A DNA stretch of 64,000 nt from Telmatactis stephensoni (GCA_029948255.1 JALIZF010001487.1:141001-205000), one strand, 5' to 3'. Shown: positions 1-11,194, numbered from the stretch's first letter. Translations and numbers: made by a program. The notes: generated by a model not told the origin, from the sequence alone.

Positions 1-603
1 TATGCATCATGCACTGTTATCATAATTTAAAATCAAAAGTGCTGATTAGTTACTCTCGACGAATATTATATTTGTGTTTTTTTACACAAAACATTTTTTC
101 CAGACTCATAATAATAAAATATGACAGTTTAAATTGTATGAAAATGTCAAGGGCTATTACTCCCATGTTAGATCAAAATCATATATAGTAGAATTTGCTT
201 TATATAAATCACAGCAATATTTAAAAAATTGTTCCAGATATACCATGTCTTTCATATACTACAATGGATGTTTTTATATCAGAGGAAATGTGTATATAGG
301 AAAATTATTGTTACTTCATGTCGCAGTAAAGAACAAGAGCAATAATAAGACTGATTAAATTTTGCTTGTTCACAGATAGTCCAGGCTCTAACTGAAATAG
401 CATGTCATTTACACAGATGGCAGCCATAGTCCAAATCATTCCCAAACATAGTCCAATTTTTTGCTTTACAAAAAACACAGAGCCTGTGCTACCTCTGGGT
501 ACAGTTGTTTGTAAGGTGATTAGTGAAAATACAACTGTTTTCTCAATATTTCATCCAGTGTTATAACACTAAAATCCTTTCAAACAACCAGACCCTGGGT
601 TGT
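1..603. other. AT-rich intergenic DNA, no gene seen
   Basis: No reading frame here looks like a protein. The small frame at 134-358 lacks any recognisable domain and has the composition of random AT-rich DNA. The stretch is downstream of the leftward THAP-transposase gene and presumably includes its 3' UTR. Confidence 0.5.
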
Positions 604-2118
604 TCAATCAAATGATACTATTCCAGGACAAAGGTTAACAAGAGCTGCACAGACATTAATGATGCGGTCAATCATTGGTGTTGCTTCTTCTTGGGAGCCA
701 TTAGGTTTGCACTGTAGAAAGTCAATTGGTAAAATCCCAGAAAATATTGTGTATTTCCTTCTTAGCCGACCGATCACTCTCTCTATGTGGATACGCACAT
801 TAGCAATGCCACGTGTACGTTCAATATCAACAGGATCAAGTTGGTCTTTTCCTCTAGTGAAGGCAGGTATGGCAAGTTCAGCATGTCGAAACATTAAGCT
901 TTCTTGTATCGTGAAACCTCTGTCTGCAAGAATCAGATCTCCAGGTAGTAGTTTGTCTAGCAAACCACAGTTCTCTGTCAGGAACTTATCAGAAGTTCTT
1001 CCTCCCCAAGCCTTTGATACAAATGAAATACTACCTTGTGGAGTAATTCCAATGAGTATTTTGACTGTATTATGGTGTTTGTAGGAGGAGAAAGTCTGAG
1101 CACGGGCATAAAGGTTTGAAGGCCTGTTGATAAACACTTCAAAACAATCAATGATTACAGTTGTCTTATTTCCAAAGGAAAACTGGAAGCATTGAGGCAT
1201 GGTCTCCCACAGTTCTTTTCTGTCTGGCCAGTAAATCAGTGGTGACAATCTTACATCCAAGGCAACCATCCATGCAGAATAATTTCTTGAAACAGTAGAT
1301 AGTGAAACAGAGAAGCGATAACTAAGATCTTGTAATGGCATGTTCAATTTTAATTTCATGAGTGTCATTGCAAATTCCTGAAACTGGCTCAAGCTTTGAC
1401 TCTTTCGGCTAACATGTGGAGATACGTGTTTAAAAACAGTGTTTAAAATGTCAAAAGAAGGAAGTCCAGTGTAAAAACATACTTTATCATCATCATTCTG
1501 AAACTCAGAACGATCAAAAGGCTTTCTGTCAAGGGTAAGAGAGTTAAACAAATATTCAAACTCGTCAGTTTGAGTGCTTGTTGTTTGCCGCTCGGCGCCG
1601 TCTGTCTGTGTTTCAACTTCTTTCTGTGCTGGTTCCTCTTGTTCTTGTGTACTATCATTAGAACCAAAGTCTAATTCTACAACTTGAATCCCTGGTTCAT
1701 TCAACTTTTTTCTTTTCGATGCTATTTCTTCTTCACGATCGTTACACGTTGCCGAAGATCTCTTTTGTTGGCAATTTCTTGCTCTCTCACCTCGCTTTGC
1801 TGCATTTTCACCGTTTGATTTGTGTGAGTTTTTTGTGTGCCCCAGAAGTAGAGTCGGCACCCAGTCAACATTATACTTGTCCCAAGATTTGGCGGCTCTA
1901 CCACTGACAAAATGTTTCTCACAAACTCGATCGTTCTCGAGGATCTTGTCAGTTAGATCGTCTCGGCTTATCGCTGAAATCCACCGCGATCTCTTTTCTT
2001 CTGATAATTCCTGGGCTTGTTCTCCTTGATTTGTAACTATCGAAGGTACTGATGCAAAATAAATTCGTTTCCCCTTTACACTTTTCGTTCCACAGCCAAC
2101 AATCATACAGAAAACCAT
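604..2118 (-). CDS. THAP-domain DDE_Tnp_4 transposase (ISL2EU/IS4EU-like), open frame
   Basis: Single-exon frame; it is open from 2181 (525 aa), but the methionine at 2118 starts MVFCMIVGC, where THAP domains normally begin, so I prefer 504 aa. Numbering from 2181: THAP zinc finger at about 22-115 (paired Cys in CMIVGC, a Trp, then CEKHF), a basic/acidic linker, a helix-turn-helix at about 255-310, and a DDE_Tnp_4 catalytic domain at about 340-510. The catalytic triad appears as IIDCFEVF (D), LADRGFTI (D) and RIHIERVIG (E). Known role of the family: cut-and-paste transposition, with THAP binding element ends. Unlike nearly every other transposase in this window it has no stop or frameshift. 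No YqaJ partner and no clear terminal repeats are seen nearby, so it could be a solo remnant, a recently dead copy or a domesticated gene. It is paralogous to the THAP-transposase at 26.5-28.6 kb. Confidence 0.85.
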   Translation of the reverse strand: MVFCMIVGCGTKSVKGKRIYFASVPSIVTNQGEQAQELSEEKRSRWISAISRDDLTDKILENDRVCEKHFVSGRAAKSWDKYNVDWVPTLLLGHTKNSHKSNGENAAKRGERARNCQQKRSSATCNDREEEIASKRKKLNEPGIQVVELDFGSNDSTQEQEEPAQKEVETQTDGAERQTTSTQTDEFEYLFNSLTLDRKPFDRSEFQNDDDKVCFYTGLPSFDILNTVFKHVSPHVSRKSQSLSQFQEFAMTLMKLKLNMPLQDLSYRFSVSLSTVSRNYSAWMVALDVRLSPLIYWPDRKELWETMPQCFQFSFGNKTTVIIDCFEVFINRPSNLYARAQTFSSYKHHNTVKILIGITPQGSISFVSKAWGGRTSDKFLTENCGLLDKLLPGDLILADRGFTIQESLMFRHAELAIPAFTRGKDQLDPVDIERTRGIANVRIHIERVIGRLRRKYTIFSGILPIDFLQCKPNGSQEEATPMIDRIINVCAALVNLCPGIVSFD

Positions 2119-2217
2119 CTTCTTACTACTAGCGCTCTTGGTTTGTTTACATTTATGGTCCACAAATATGGCGGATAGCAACGGTAGTCAAGGGTTTTGG
2201 TCACGTGGGTGAAAACG

Positions 2218-2660
2218 ATTTATAGACTATGATGCCATCCAGAGTTACTATGATATGGCTGGACATAAAATGTTTCTTTTTGTCTCCTCTGTAGAAATCT
2301 GCCTTGTCTGCGTGTCGGATGCCAAATTTCATGTGCAGTTGCATCAATGATGCCCACACATGTCGGAAATTTGAGCCAGTGTCCCACCCATCTTTGCCAT
2401 TCTGCTAGGGAGGGCCATCGTACCTCGTTAGAAAAATGTTCAACGAGAAGGAGAATCATGAGCTTGGTAGTGATCTGAACGTAATTGACATCGACCTTGA
2501 ACATTGTAGCAAGGGTTTGGAACCTCAGATATCTTCTAAGCCAAATGAATACTAGCAAGAGTCTATTTTTGATGGTCAGTCGTTGAACTCCTATCCAGTG
2601 CGGTGGTTTGTTCAGTCTTGTTGTATAACAGGCAGTCTCATTGTTACCAAAATTTCATGA
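2218..2660 (-). pseudogene. Harbinger/DDE_Tnp_4-like transposase N-terminal fragment
   Basis: The leftward frame contains VFIWLRRYLRFQTLATMF, then WPSLAEWQRWVG and GIIDATAHEIWHPTRRQ, the region of the first catalytic aspartate in this class. It is a diverged copy of the rightward fragment at 10.74-11.17 kb. After WHPTRRQ the frame departs from the paralogue (which reads on as a DFYRGDKKKHFM-type block), so a small frameshift is present. The second D and the E are missing. Similarity to the other copy ends abruptly near 2218, giving one truncation point. Confidence 0.7.
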
Positions 2661-4849
2661 AATGTTTATTGTGTTTGGCCTTTAAGATACCAAAACTTGA
2701 CTGGAAAGCTGGCAATGTAGTTATAATAACCCCTTCCGTAATTTGGCTCCGAACTTCCATCTAATCCAAGTCACTCGAGGACATCATCTATTTTGCTTTG
2801 ATCTATGATATTTAGGATGCTCGTTATTAAGAAAATGACTTGGCTGAAAACGTGCCAAGGAAAGACAGAATAGTTTTTCTTCTGTAACACAATCTTGAGA
2901 AAATTGAGAACAAGAAATAAAGCGTGTGCCAAAAAGGTTGGAAACACTGGAGGGGCCATTTTGAAAAATCTGACTGCAAATGATTATGTCTTATCGAAAA
3001 CGAGTTACGTACAGTGAAGAAGCTGAGAACTCGAATCTTTATGCTGACTAACAGCTGTCCAAGTGGGATCTATCTTGGCGTTTTTCTGGTAAAATGGTTT
3101 GAGCAGTTGTCAGTGGCGATAAAATTTGAATTGAAACTGGAAAGGGAAGTACTTGTAATCTCTAAAACCATTGTTACTTCCGTTAATCAACTTATATAAT
3201 TTGCGGTATTGCTACCATGTTTGCTTTGTGAAGGCCTTTAGTAACTATAATAAACCTGTTGTGCATATTAATCTCGTCTTGACTTAACCCTAATTTGTCC
3301 CTGAAACTGCAGTTTCGGTTCTTTCATGTAGATGTTGTGAGCCAATTTTATTGGTTCAATAATTACTGATTACCCCGTTGTTTTTATAATGCATGACCAT
3401 GACAGAAAGAAAGAAATGAGGAAAAATTATATTTGAACCATGGAGAAGATTTAGCCACAACATAAACATTTAATAAAAGATTCAGAACTTGGTTGTACAT
3501 TGGTTTCTAGTTACAATTGACTACTTTCCAGTTATTCCTTCAATTGAAAATTCATTACAAAAATGTCCTGAGCTTTGGGGTCTCTTCCCCTGAAGATGGG
3601 TCAATGACTGGAAAGCTCAGGGAATTACAGTTTTTGTAACTATGAATTCACATATTTAAAGGAAAAATCAAGTCAATTTACATTACAGATGTTCTGCTAC
3701 ACAAGTCTCAAAAATATATGGTTTTTCAAACCTGACCCCGAAAAACTTCACTCAAAGTAATGATGAAATATACAAAGAGATTTCTGAGAAAACCTGCAAT
3801 CGTTATTCTGATAACAGTTTGTCCACAAGAGCCAACAACTTACTTACATTTACCATCCATAGTGATAATGTATGTTGGTATTCCTAAATGGTCCAAAAGT
3901 TGGGGGAGAAAGGGGAGTTACTGCCCCCTGGCTCCTACATCCCTAATATAGCCTCCTTAGAGGTTCTAAAGTCATCATGCAATGCTTAGCTCCCCCACAT
4001 ATTGGTCAAAAATCCTTGAAATATAACTTTTAATACCAGTCATGGAAAACACTTTTACCAATCCAAAGACCAACCACATTGTTTGGTATCCTTTTACTAA
4101 CCTTGCACCCTAGCTAAAGTGGTTCTATTTTTTTCTACCAGGATACTGCCCCCAAAGAAGGCTTAGCCAACAAACAAAATTGAATTATAACCTCTTGGGC
4201 ATACTTATATGAAACTCTATCAAAATGTAAACCAATCCAAGAGTTTATATGAATACCATATTACTTTGAGGGCAAATGAGAGAAGTTTCTTCTCATAGAA
4301 AATACACAAAAATGGCTTCAATGATACATGTTCATTGTTTAAACAGTTCATTGTGACACTTTACCAAGTTAGGGCACTGCAATAATCTATGTCAATGTAA
4401 AACCTGAATTCCATGGTAACATTTTATTTCAGTACTACTTGATATGATCTCTATCTGTAACTTGACAAGTCTAATGAACAGTAATGTTGTTATTGTGGTT
4501 TCAATTGACAAGGAGTTTGCACTTCAGTTCGCAGAGAGAAAAAGGTACCAATGCATATTGCAAAATACAATGCTGGGCACTTCACCTCACCTTGTGGTGT
4601 ACAGAATATTCACTACTGATGAATATTACACAATTGGTTCAAATAAGTATCATTTGCACAGGTTTACAAATTTTCATGACACTGACAAATGGGTATATTC
4701 CTAAATATGTTTTATTATATCATCATATAACGGTAATAATAGGTTAATAACTTAAATAACAAACAAAAAATTCCTAATAAGTAGGATTTTGTTATACCTA
4801 GAAGAAACACGAAAGCTAAATTTGGGACTCGGTGACCTTGAAAGTTTTT
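2661..4849. other. Non-coding stretch, no gene recognised
   Basis: Several short frames occur (for example 3014-3199, 3760-3951, 4444-4704), but none has a domain, a convincing codon pattern or clear splice context. Probably old repeats and intergenic sequence. Confidence 0.4.
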
Positions 4850-4854
4850 ATTTG

Positions 4855-5040
4855 CAGCTCCACAATATCTTTGACTAGCTACATTGTCCACAAGAAAGAG
4901 TGTCAGAGAAAAAGGCCCAGACACTGCTGAGCTAGCAAACCTGAAGACTGCAGAGGACCTCATTGCTGATACAGCTTTCGTTGATAAATCTTGCGTTGAA
5001 GAACTCTTTCCGCTTCTCCTTCAAGCCCTTCGAGTTTAGT
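4855..5040 (+). other. Possible terminal exon remnant, unknown protein
   Basis: One forward frame reads a well-behaved stretch with ELANLKTAEDLIADTAF and VEELFPLLLQALRV before a stop at about 5038-5040, preceded by a pyrimidine-rich acceptor-like TTTTTATTTGCAG near 4855. I do not recognise the protein, and the frame cannot be followed upstream without stops. It may be the last exon of a dead gene or chance. Confidence 0.2.
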
Positions 5041-6311
5041 GTTCATTTTTTAGCCAAAATCCACAGGCATTGATGCAGTAAGGATAAATAAATGTTAATT
5101 ATTATTTGTTAAACATAGTTTTTAAACAAGGAATCTTTTTATGAGCTAAATAACCAGGAATATAATTATTTCTTCACTTGGTGGTGTCCGCCATTTTGTT
5201 TTGCTTTTTCCTCAAATCAAGGATTTGCGCTCGCAAAGGACGCTTGGGATTGATTCTTTTCCTGAAAAGAGATTTGCATTCTGATTGGCTAATCAAAATC
5301 CTCCAGATCACCTAGAAGGGAATAGGAAGAAATAATTGATTTGATCGATATGTTGATAGGCCCAAAAAATAATAAATAAATGAATGAAACAAAACAACAT
5401 CAATGAAAACTAAAGCATTTGTTAGCCAATGGCAATTTTATAGCCGCCTCCTGGTTTGAATATAGGTGATAATACACAGTGTAATGTTTTCTATAACTTG
5501 TCTTGCAAGGGTATTCCAAAACAAGTTGCACAAACCATGAGCGTTTTTCGTCATGGTTTTGATAGATACATTAATAAGTTAATGCACCTTGTTTTGCAAG
5601 GCTATTGTAAGACAAGTGATTTAAAAACTGCACTGCTAGAACGTATAACACCAGGCATTAAAACCTGTAGGCTTTGCATCAAGTCATGCAGACCTCGACA
5701 TGACAACTGTCTGTTGTTCCGCGATAAGTGTCAAGTTTCACATTTATTCGATTATTTATAGTTGGACAAATTCTTATTGACAATTTGCTTTGAATAAAGG
5801 TTATAATGTTAATAATAATAATTTCTCACCCGACAAATGCTCTTTGCATGTAGTATACTGGCTTTTGTTGGCCATCAGTTCAGCAGTTGTAAAAACAGAG
5901 CTATAAAAGAAACCCCAGGAGGGCTTCAATGTTAAAAATGGCACACGAAACCTTTGGCTATTATTTTATTCTCAAAATCTCATCATGCAAACCGAACAAA
6001 ATTGCAAAGCGCAAAAAAGACTGCACAACATTTTCTCAACTTTTCGGTATAAATAAACGCTCCTAAAACGTTGAAACATCTTTGGATCAGAATAGAATCT
6101 GAGAGGAACGTATTTCTAGAAGCAGCTTTTGCTCGCCATCCTGTTGTTTCAGGTCCAGCTGAGGAAGTACTTTATATCGAAACCCAGCCGCCACTTAAGG
6201 TAAAACAGTGACCTGTAACAGTGGATAAAAAGCAGATGAAGAAGGAAGCTGACCCAAAGCTTGAGCTCAGTGTAATAAAACAGGCCATTACTGTTGTCGG
6301 TTTCCTCCCAG
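5041..6311. other. Non-coding stretch with an imperfect hairpin
   Basis: No gene is recognised. Between about 5492 and 5625 the motifs ACTTGTCTTGCAAGG and its imperfect reverse complement (TTGTTTTGCAAGG followed by GTAAGACAAGT) face each other, as in an old MITE. Confidence 0.3.
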
Positions 6312-6560
6312 CGAGAAGAAGCGGACGATTGTAAATTAAAAGAACCTGACTTTGGAAAGGATGGAATGTTTCTTGTTAAAGAAGAGGAGAAAGGAAATGC
6401 CACAATCATCAAGAACCAAATGGAAACAAGTACGAAGCAAGAGCATATCAGTTGGAGCGAGAATGACCTGGATGACAAAGAGGAGCATGAAAAAGGTATA
6501 TCAATGCACTTCCGAAGAATGTATGAAGCTTATCTAAATGATTTCGAGGGTGCGTCATAA
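6312..6560 (+). other. Possible acidic internal exon, unknown protein
   Basis: A frame rich in Glu, Asp and Lys follows an acceptor-like TTTCCTCCCAG ending at 6311. It includes CKLKEPDFGKDGMFLVKEEE and YEAYLNDFEGAS. There is no domain. It is upstream of, and on the same strand as, the exon at 7552-8022, but no donor here gives an in-phase join to it, so the link is unproven. Confidence 0.25.
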
Positions 6561-7551
6561 AAAAGAGTACCACATACACATTTTTAATGAAAGTCCACAA
6601 AATGATATATTGTGAAAGCATAATATATAACACAAATTTAAATGAGAATATTGTTGGGTGAAAATGTTAGGAATAAGCTTTAGGGGATAGGCTCAAGAAC
6701 AAAAAGAAAATTATAAAAAGACCACACTTTTGAAGAGGCTTGGTTTAAAAGTATTGTTTAGTGAAATTTCAGTTGCGCAGTAAATTCCTATATGTAAATT
6801 ACAAGCAAGATATTGGTTTTATGAACGCTATTTTATAGTCACGCCAGCAGGTCGCACTTTGGAATGGTTTACATGACTGAAGTTGAACTCAAAATTTCAA
6901 TTACATTTCATTCTCGCCGATCGATGAATGAGGACGAACAAAATACACCGCCAGTTCACATCAACAAGTTAAACATTTTTGAAAGTGGTTTCTTTAAACA
7001 GGGTGTTGTTCACATTATGCACACCCACATCTAAACAACGCGAGAATCTGATTGATTAAAATGTATAGCAAGGTGGTTTGAAATTTATGTCCTCAAGATG
7101 GCGAGCGTAATCGACAGGAAGCCAGGGCTATTCGCATGTTGAGAAAATTGGTCTGTTATTGGCGAATCTTACAATTAGAGAATATGCGAGCTTAGTCTGA
7201 CTTTTAGCACCGAAGATAAAAACAAGCTGTTTGGTCTGTTGTGCTGTGTTACGATACTTAGTTTCTCGAATTTTAGCGGATTAGCGTTAAGAGCAGGTTA
7301 AAAGCAAAGGAACACAACTAACATAAACAGCTGATGATAATTTCAAATTTGAATTCCAACCAATCTGGGAATCGCTCTTAAAGAGGCTCACCCTGATAAA
7401 TGGGTCATTTGGTCAAGACACTCAGCAGTCTCAAAACAACTGGGAATTGTTCTGCTCACTGTCATGTTTTGGGAATAAAATCAAAGGGAATATGATTCTG
7501 TGTCATGCAACCACAAATGTTTGCTGATATATGTATATCTTTTGTTTCTAG

Positions 7552-8022
7552 AAACTTGGACACAGGTTGGCAGCTTTAGAGAAGACTGACCTGAGTGAGG
7601 ATGCCAAAAGAGAAACAAGGGAGGTCCTCACAATGGCATACACCAGTTCCGACGAAAGTGAGCAAGAAGAAAGCTCTGATAGCGAAGAACGGATGGAAGT
7701 AACAAAGTATATTGTAAAGAAACTGAGATGGCAAAGAACAAAATTAACGAACATTAAGACCACATTGGATAGTATTCATATTCGCTCACTCTCAAAAAGA
7801 ACAAGACAAATGCGTGTCCCCAGAGTTATTGGCAAGGCAGTGTCAACACGCCCCTTACCAGAAAACACAGTTGAGTGGGCTGTTCGAATGCCTGTGGAAG
7901 CAAGACAGGCTCTGTATAGACAATCACAAGCGAACACTTCATCAAACAGTTATTCATTTAATGCAAATAATTCAGTTACTGCAACCAGTACTCCCATGGG
8001 TGGCCAAAGACAAAAAAAGTAG
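7552..8022 (+). CDS. Uncharacterised terminal exon with acidic Ser/Glu patch
   Basis: A pyrimidine-rich acceptor (TTTTGTTTCTAG, ending 7551) opens a frame of about 156 codons to a stop at 8020-8022. It has a helical start (AALEKTDLSEDAKRETREVL), an acidic patch (TSSDESEQEESSDSEERME), a basic region (LRWQRTKLTNIKTTLD), an Arg-rich segment (SLSKRTRQMRVPRVIG) and a low-complexity Asn/Ser tail. The pattern 'acidic patch, L-W, LD, R-rich, P-x-W-A-V' resembles C-terminal exons of an uncharacterised multicopy cnidarian family I remember; this is not verified. No function can be given. Confidence 0.4.
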   Translation, partial: KLGHRLAALEKTDLSEDAKRETREVLTMAYTSSDESEQEESSDSEERMEVTKYIVKKLRWQRTKLTNIKTTLDSIHIRSLSKRTRQMRVPRVIGKAVSTRPLPENTVEWAVRMPVEARQALYRQSQANTSSNSYSFNANNSVTATSTPMGGQRQKK

Positions 8023-8454
8023 ACTTTTAAATGTCAACATCTTACTTGTATATTCAACATGAGGTATAGCAGTTACCGCTGGTAGCCTTTCCCACTCATG
8101 TAAAACCTCATCATGGAGGTCTTCAGGCGACTCTTTTAATGAATATTGCCTTGTATATTTGTTCCTGTTGTATCTCAATTTAGTGGTGATGCCATTTAGT
8201 GATCCAAGGTCCTCTTATGTAGTTTTTTAACATTGTACTTGTATGCATTGTAACTTGAATTAAAACTTATATCATGATTGTGACTAGACTTTTGTGTGGT
8301 GTATATTGACCTTGCCTACCCCTATATTATTGTTGCTTCACAAACTGAGCTACTTTCCTTGCTAAAATGCCCAGTCTCTTCCCCTGACTGTTACTTGAGT
8401 TTTGATACGTAAGGCTTCATTATATCGTTAGAAAAAATGGATATATAACTGATT

Positions 8455-8925
8455 TTACGTAGCTTTACGCTTGAGTTTAAAAAGCGCTTTTGGCCGCAAT
8501 TACATTGCTTTACGCTTGACTTTAAAGATCACCTTTGGACGCGATTACATTGCTTTACGCTTGACTTTAAAGATCACCTTTGGACGCGATTACATTGCTT
8601 TACGCTTGACTTTAAAGATCACCTTTGGACGTGATTACGTTGCTTTACGCTTAAGTTTAAAGATCGCCTTTGGTCGTGATTATGCTGCTTTACGCTTTGA
8701 TTAAAGATCGTCTTTATCGATTACGTAGCTTTACGCTAACGTAAAGTTTGTATTTATATGACATTACGCTACACTTAAAGCAGCGTAAATTGTTCCGTTT
8801 ACTTGGCTTTACGCTTGAAGATAAAGTATGCGTAAAGTTTACCTTTACACAAAAATAAAGGAGTGTAAAGATGTGGTTTTCCTATCTTAACGATAGCTTT
8901 ACGCTAGTGTAAATCATTAATTTCA
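8455..8925. repeat. 45-bp minisatellite built on a TTTACGCTT motif
   Basis: About five tandem copies of a 45-bp unit (core GCTTTACGCTTGACTTTAAA) run from about 8460 to 8700. Because 45 is divisible by 3, one frame reads a 15-residue repeat (FGRDYIALRLTLKIT), which I treat as a by-product, not a protein. From 8700 to 8925 the TTTACGC motif continues irregularly and in both orientations (AGCGTAAA), so the right part can fold. Confidence 0.75.
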
Positions 8926-9019
8926 TGCTGTGGCTAATCCAATATGCCGCTAAAATTCTAGAAACTAAGTAATGTAAGCACAAGAGACCAAAGAGCCGCT
9001 TTTAATGCTACCAAATATC

Positions 9020-9183
9020 TAGGAAATATTTCAGAAATTGCATTTTCCTATGATAGGAAATATGTAGGAATATGAAATTTCCTATAATAGGAAATATTTA
9101 GTAAATATGTGGGGGAAACATATTTTCCTACATTCTGTCTAGTTCCTATCATAGGAAAATGCAATTTCCTACATATTTCCTAG
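9020..9183. repeat. Nested palindromic repeat of TTTCCTATNATAGGAAA
   Basis: The 18-bp palindrome TTTCCTAT(G/A/C)ATAGGAAA occurs four times in about 160 bp, twice within larger arms. The left arm (about 9020-9070, with AAATTGCATTTTCCTATGAT) is the reverse complement of the right arm (about 9135-9183). A further TTTCCTATCATAGGAAA follows at about 9187-9203. Likely a MITE or foldback-type repeat. Confidence 0.65.
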
Positions 9184-9292
9184 GTATTTCCTATCATAGG
9201 AAATGGGCAAAAATTTCCAGTGGACGGCAGAACTATGAGGAGTTATGTGATGGTGTAAATTGTGAGTCCTCCATCTCGATACTCTTTCATTA

Positions 9293-9414
9293 CTTCTTAT
9301 TAACCGAGCTGCGAGGCTCTTTACGGCAAAATATCAGACCCGAGGTCCGTACATAAAAGACACGAGGTCTGATATTTTCTCTGTAAAGACCGAGCAAACG
9401 AGGTTAATAAGAAG
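9293..9414. repeat. Hairpin MITE-like repeat
   Basis: CTTCTTATTAACC with ATATCAGACC (9293-9340) pairs with GGTCTGATAT and GGTTAATAAGAAG (9366-9414), giving arms of nearly 50 bp and a short loop. The arms contain GCTCTTTAC and GTAAAGAC in matching positions. No coding capacity. Confidence 0.7.
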
Positions 9415-9907
9415 TTTATTATATAGCATTGTCGTTGAAAAAAGTTCGCTGAAAAAAAACGTAATCTGGACCGGTCGGTGACAGGAAAATTATTGACCGG
9501 TCCAAAGTGGTTTTAGCCAATCAGAGCGCGTGATTCTACCGGAAGTAGTTTGTGCCATATAAAAATGCAGTTTCATTTTTCCTGTTTGCTATATTTTTGT
9601 CAGATGTTGAAGGGTTGAAAAATAAGAAAAAAAAGAAGAAAGACCAACTTGACGAGTTATTGTTTATGATGCCTGGAATGATGAAAGCGGTGGTAAAAGC
9701 TGCAAAGGCCCATGAAAAAGCAGTCAAGAAATGGCAAGATATTTCTAGCTCTTCTAGTGAGGACAATTAGATTAGGGTTAATCCACTTTTACATCCACAC
9801 ACATGCAAACACAAGCCAACCAAATGTTACTGACTCGATATTGTCTCTTCTTTTCGCTTTGTCTACATTGCTTGCGTTCTTTGTAGAATTGTACAATAAG
9901 TAGACTT

Positions 9908-10100
9908 CATCAATTAGTCACCTGGTACAAAATCCGCCATATTGGATGATGCACTAGGACATTTCAATAACTATTTATATTAAGTTCCACCTATATTTAA
10001 TGTAAGTGAAATCATTTAGTTGAATATCCATTTATTTTGGAGGCTGTAGTCTCTTTGCCATCCAATATGGCGGATTTTTCCACCACGTGACCATTTGATG
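9908..10100. repeat. About 190-bp MITE-like element with 40-bp terminal inverted repeats
   Basis: The left arm (CATCAA...GTCAC...AAATCCGCCATATTGGATG) matches the reverse complement of the right arm (CATCCAATATGGCGGATTTTT...CACGTGACCATTTGATG) over about 40 bp with few mismatches. It lies directly upstream of a transposase C-terminal fragment. Confidence 0.7.
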
Positions 10101-10134
10101 CAGAAAGCTTATTTTTTATCTGAATTGTAGACTT

Positions 10135-10365
10135 GACCTCCAAAATAACTGTGATATTCTAGCTGATTCGGGTTATCCTCCTCATCCTGTTCTCGTTAGA
10201 CCAAAACGAAGAAACCAAATAGGAGGCAATCAAAGATTACAGAGAATCAATGCGGAGCAGAGACGTTGCAGGGTGAAAGTTGAGCACGCTATAGGATTTT
10301 TCAAAACATATTGCTGCGCTGCTTTAAGTAACAGAGGGCTTCGTTATCTGCTCAGTATCTAACAA
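10135..10365 (+). pseudogene. DDE_Tnp_4 (Harbinger-like) transposase C-terminal fragment
   Basis: Forward frame with ILADSGYPPHPVLVRPKRR (second catalytic aspartate region) followed by INAEQRRCRVKVEHAIGFFK, the usual catalytic glutamate block (VEHAIG) of HARBI1-like enzymes. The frame ends in a stop at about 10360. The first D is missing. An N-terminal fragment of the same general class lies downstream at 10.74-11.17 kb, so the two halves are in permuted order. Confidence 0.65.
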
Positions 10366-10510
10366 ATATGTTCTCTTAATTTCACTGACCAGTAGATTTC
10401 AAAAATTATTTAGCTTTTATCGTAATAAGGTTATTTTTCTGTTCTTTTTTGCAAACGCTTTATTTCTTGTTCTCAAAGTTATTATTTTCAATCACAAAAC
10501 GTCCTTCAAG

Positions 10511-10693
10511 CCTGGTTTTCACTACGAAACACAGGCACAGGCACAGGCACAGGCACAAGGATAAGCGCAAGCATAAGATGTCTCATAGATGCCCAACGCA
10601 AGCATAAGCACTTGCGCTTGTGCTTGTGCACAATAGAAAAATCCTCTTGTGCTTGCGCTTTCGCTTATGCTTGCATCGCCAGTGAAAACCAGG
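10511..10693. mobile_element. 183-bp MITE with perfect 13-bp terminal inverted repeats
   Basis: CCTGGTTTTCACT (10511-10523) is perfectly inverted at 10681-10693 (AGTGAAAACCAGG). The interior is largely palindromic: ACAGGCACAGGCACAGG and CGCAAGCATAAG on the left face CTTGTGCTTGCGC and CTTATGCTTGC on the right. No clear target duplication is visible. Confidence 0.75.
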
Positions 10694-10739
10694 ATTTATA
10701 AAAACCTTGAAAAGTGAGACATCATCATTTGCAACCAGA

Positions 10740-11165
10740 TTTCTCAAATTTGCCCCTCCAATGTTTGTTAGAACAACACCGAACAAACCGCCGCACTGGA
10801 CTCCCTTGCAGGATAAGAGTTCAACGACTGACCATCAAAAATAGACTGGTGGTGTTCATTTGGCTTAGAAGATATCCGAGGTTCCAAACCCTTGCTACAA
10901 TGTTCAAGGTCGATGTCAATTACGTTCAGATCACTATCAATCATTGAACATTTTTCTAATGAGGTACGATGGCCCTCCCTAGCAGAATGGCAAAGATGGG
11001 TGGGATACTGGCTCAAATTCCCAACATGTGTGGGTATCATTGATGCAACTGCACATGAAATATGGCATCCGACACGCAGACAAGCAGATTTCTACAGAGG
11101 AGACAAAAAGAAACATTTTATGTCCAGCCATATCATAGTAATTCCAGATGGCAATCATAGTCTAT
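10740..11165 (+). pseudogene. Harbinger/DDE_Tnp_4-like transposase N-terminal fragment
   Basis: Forward reading with VFIWLRRYPRFQTLATMF, WPSLAEWQRWVGYWLKF, GIIDATAHEIWHPTRRQ and FYRGDKKKHFMSSHIIVI. This is the N-terminal half up to just beyond the first catalytic aspartate. A frameshift lies near 10,935 (the ITINH/EHFSNEV junction). It is the inverted, better-preserved paralogue of the fragment at 2.2-2.66 kb; similarity between them stops at a shared ATAGTCTAT. Confidence 0.7.
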
Positions 11166-11194
11166 TGTGCAGCTGCATAAGTACATACATTTGA

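Noticed and set aside
659..1084. 141-aa plus-strand frame
   Set aside because: Antisense shadow of the THAP-transposase catalytic domain.
8471..8704. 77-aa repeated-peptide reading frame
   Set aside because: It is produced by a 45-bp tandem repeat whose period is divisible by three; no splice, start context or flanking coding signal.
9552..9770. 72-aa Lys-rich small protein (LKNKKKKKKDQLDELL)
   Set aside because: Starts at GTG, has no recognised domain and lies among MITEs. Could be a tiny exon but cannot be supported.
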